NCBI GenBank assembly: GCA_003249585.1
Contig: QKIM01000179.1
Coordinates: 1-5,103 of the forward strand
DNA: 5,103 nt
Source of the DNA: Deltaproteobacteria bacterium
GTDB taxonomy: Bacteria > Myxococcota_A > Polyangia > HGW-17
Direction: 5' to 3'
Shown here piece by piece: positions 4,821 through 5,103 of this stretch. The position numbers and the translations under genes were made by a program. Each line of letters starts with the position of its first letter. Positions within the stretch are counted from its first letter, which is position 1. The notes beneath the pieces are model-generated. The model did no database searches. It saw nothing but the letters and a program-made list of their open reading frames with translations, and had not been told where the DNA came from.

Positions 4821-5103
4821 TTGGAGTTCTCGCACAGTTCCGTACTACTCACTGAAGTATTTGAAAACGCGTCACATTTAAACCATGACGCCGTGGCGGT
4901 GGACTGCACTGTGGGCGGGGGTGGACATGCCCGCGCCGAGGGCGCCCTGTTAAACGCCGATGGTCCCCTCATCGGTAGCGACCGTGACCCCGCCGCTCTG
5001 GCCAAGGCCCAAGAAACCCTGGCCGGCCTCTCGGCCCGGGTGGAGCTGGTCCACGGCTCATACAGCGACTTCTCGCGCATCGTGCACAACCTGGGGATCG
5101 AGA
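4821..5103 (+). CDS. rsmH: 16S rRNA (cytosine(1402)-N(4))-methyltransferase, N-terminal part (right edge)
   Basis: RsmH (MraW) transfers a methyl group from S-adenosylmethionine to N4 of C1402 in 16S rRNA and usually sits near the start of the division and cell-wall (dcw) cluster. The 94 residues visible begin H-S-S-V-L-L-T-E-V (5-13), the family's H-x-P-V-L-x-x-E-V block with Ser for Pro. The SAM-binding motif V-D-C-T-V-G-G-G-G-H follows (27-36), then G-S-D-R-D-P-A-A-L-A-x-A (52-63, normally G-x-D-x-D-P-x-A-L) and H-G-S-Y-S-D-F (78-84). Start TTG 4821 is chosen for the GGAGG 5 nt upstream and because it places the first motif at the usual distance from the N-terminus. The gene continues past the window. 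mraZ, which commonly precedes it, is not seen. It runs away from the activator and is probably an unrelated housekeeping gene. Confidence 0.9.
   Translation, partial: MEFSHSSVLLTEVFENASHLNHDAVAVDCTVGGGGHARAEGALLNADGPLIGSDRDPAALAKAQETLAGLSARVELVHGSYSDFSRIVHNLGIE

Noticed and set aside
4742..5089. 115-residue minus-strand ORF at the right edge
   Set aside because: Antisense to the rsmH reading frame, which has family motifs and a ribosome site.

Overview
The window looks like chromosomal DNA from a predatory or myxobacteria-like lineage (Myxococcota, Bradymonadota or a related former deltaproteobacterium). Three things suggest this: a lipoprotein with Asp/Cys repeats of the E-x-C-D-x-G-x-D-x-D-G type, a protein built on the myxobacterial Ser/Thr-kinase plan, and an FHA-domain sigma-54 activator. 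This is a style judgement from the sequence, not a database assignment.

Layout. 1-287 (minus): 5' part of a lipoprotein gene with Asp-rich repeats, running off the left edge. 288-1012: a long non-coding region between two divergent genes. It holds a -24/-12 (sigma-54) promoter at each end and clusters of a CATAC half-site between them. 1013-2029 (plus): a pseudokinase. 2065-2694 (plus): a broken M23 peptidase gene with two frame changes and a peptidase domain lacking its first zinc-ligand motif. 2701-4506 (minus): an FHA-GAF-AAA+-Fis sigma-54 activator, convergent with the M23 remnant. 4507-4820: a regulatory region with a third -24/-12 promoter in front of the activator and another CATAC cluster. 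4821-5103 (plus): the start of rsmH (mraW), running off the right edge.

How it may fit together. Three elements matching TGGYCCG-N4-TTGC sit immediately upstream of the lipoprotein, the pseudokinase and the activator itself. CATAC half-sites cluster about 140-190 bp upstream of two of these promoters, which is where enhancer sites for a sigma-54 activator are expected. The simplest reading is a small self-activating sigma-54 regulon: the activator binds CATAC sites, drives its own gene, and drives a divergent lipoprotein/pseudokinase pair. Both signalling parts look altered. The kinase has lost its catalytic residues, and the FHA domain has lost most of the residues that usually bind phosphothreonine. 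That suggests a circuit working by protein contact or by a GAF ligand rather than by classical phosphorylation. The promoters and half-sites are read directly from the sequence; the regulatory wiring is inference.
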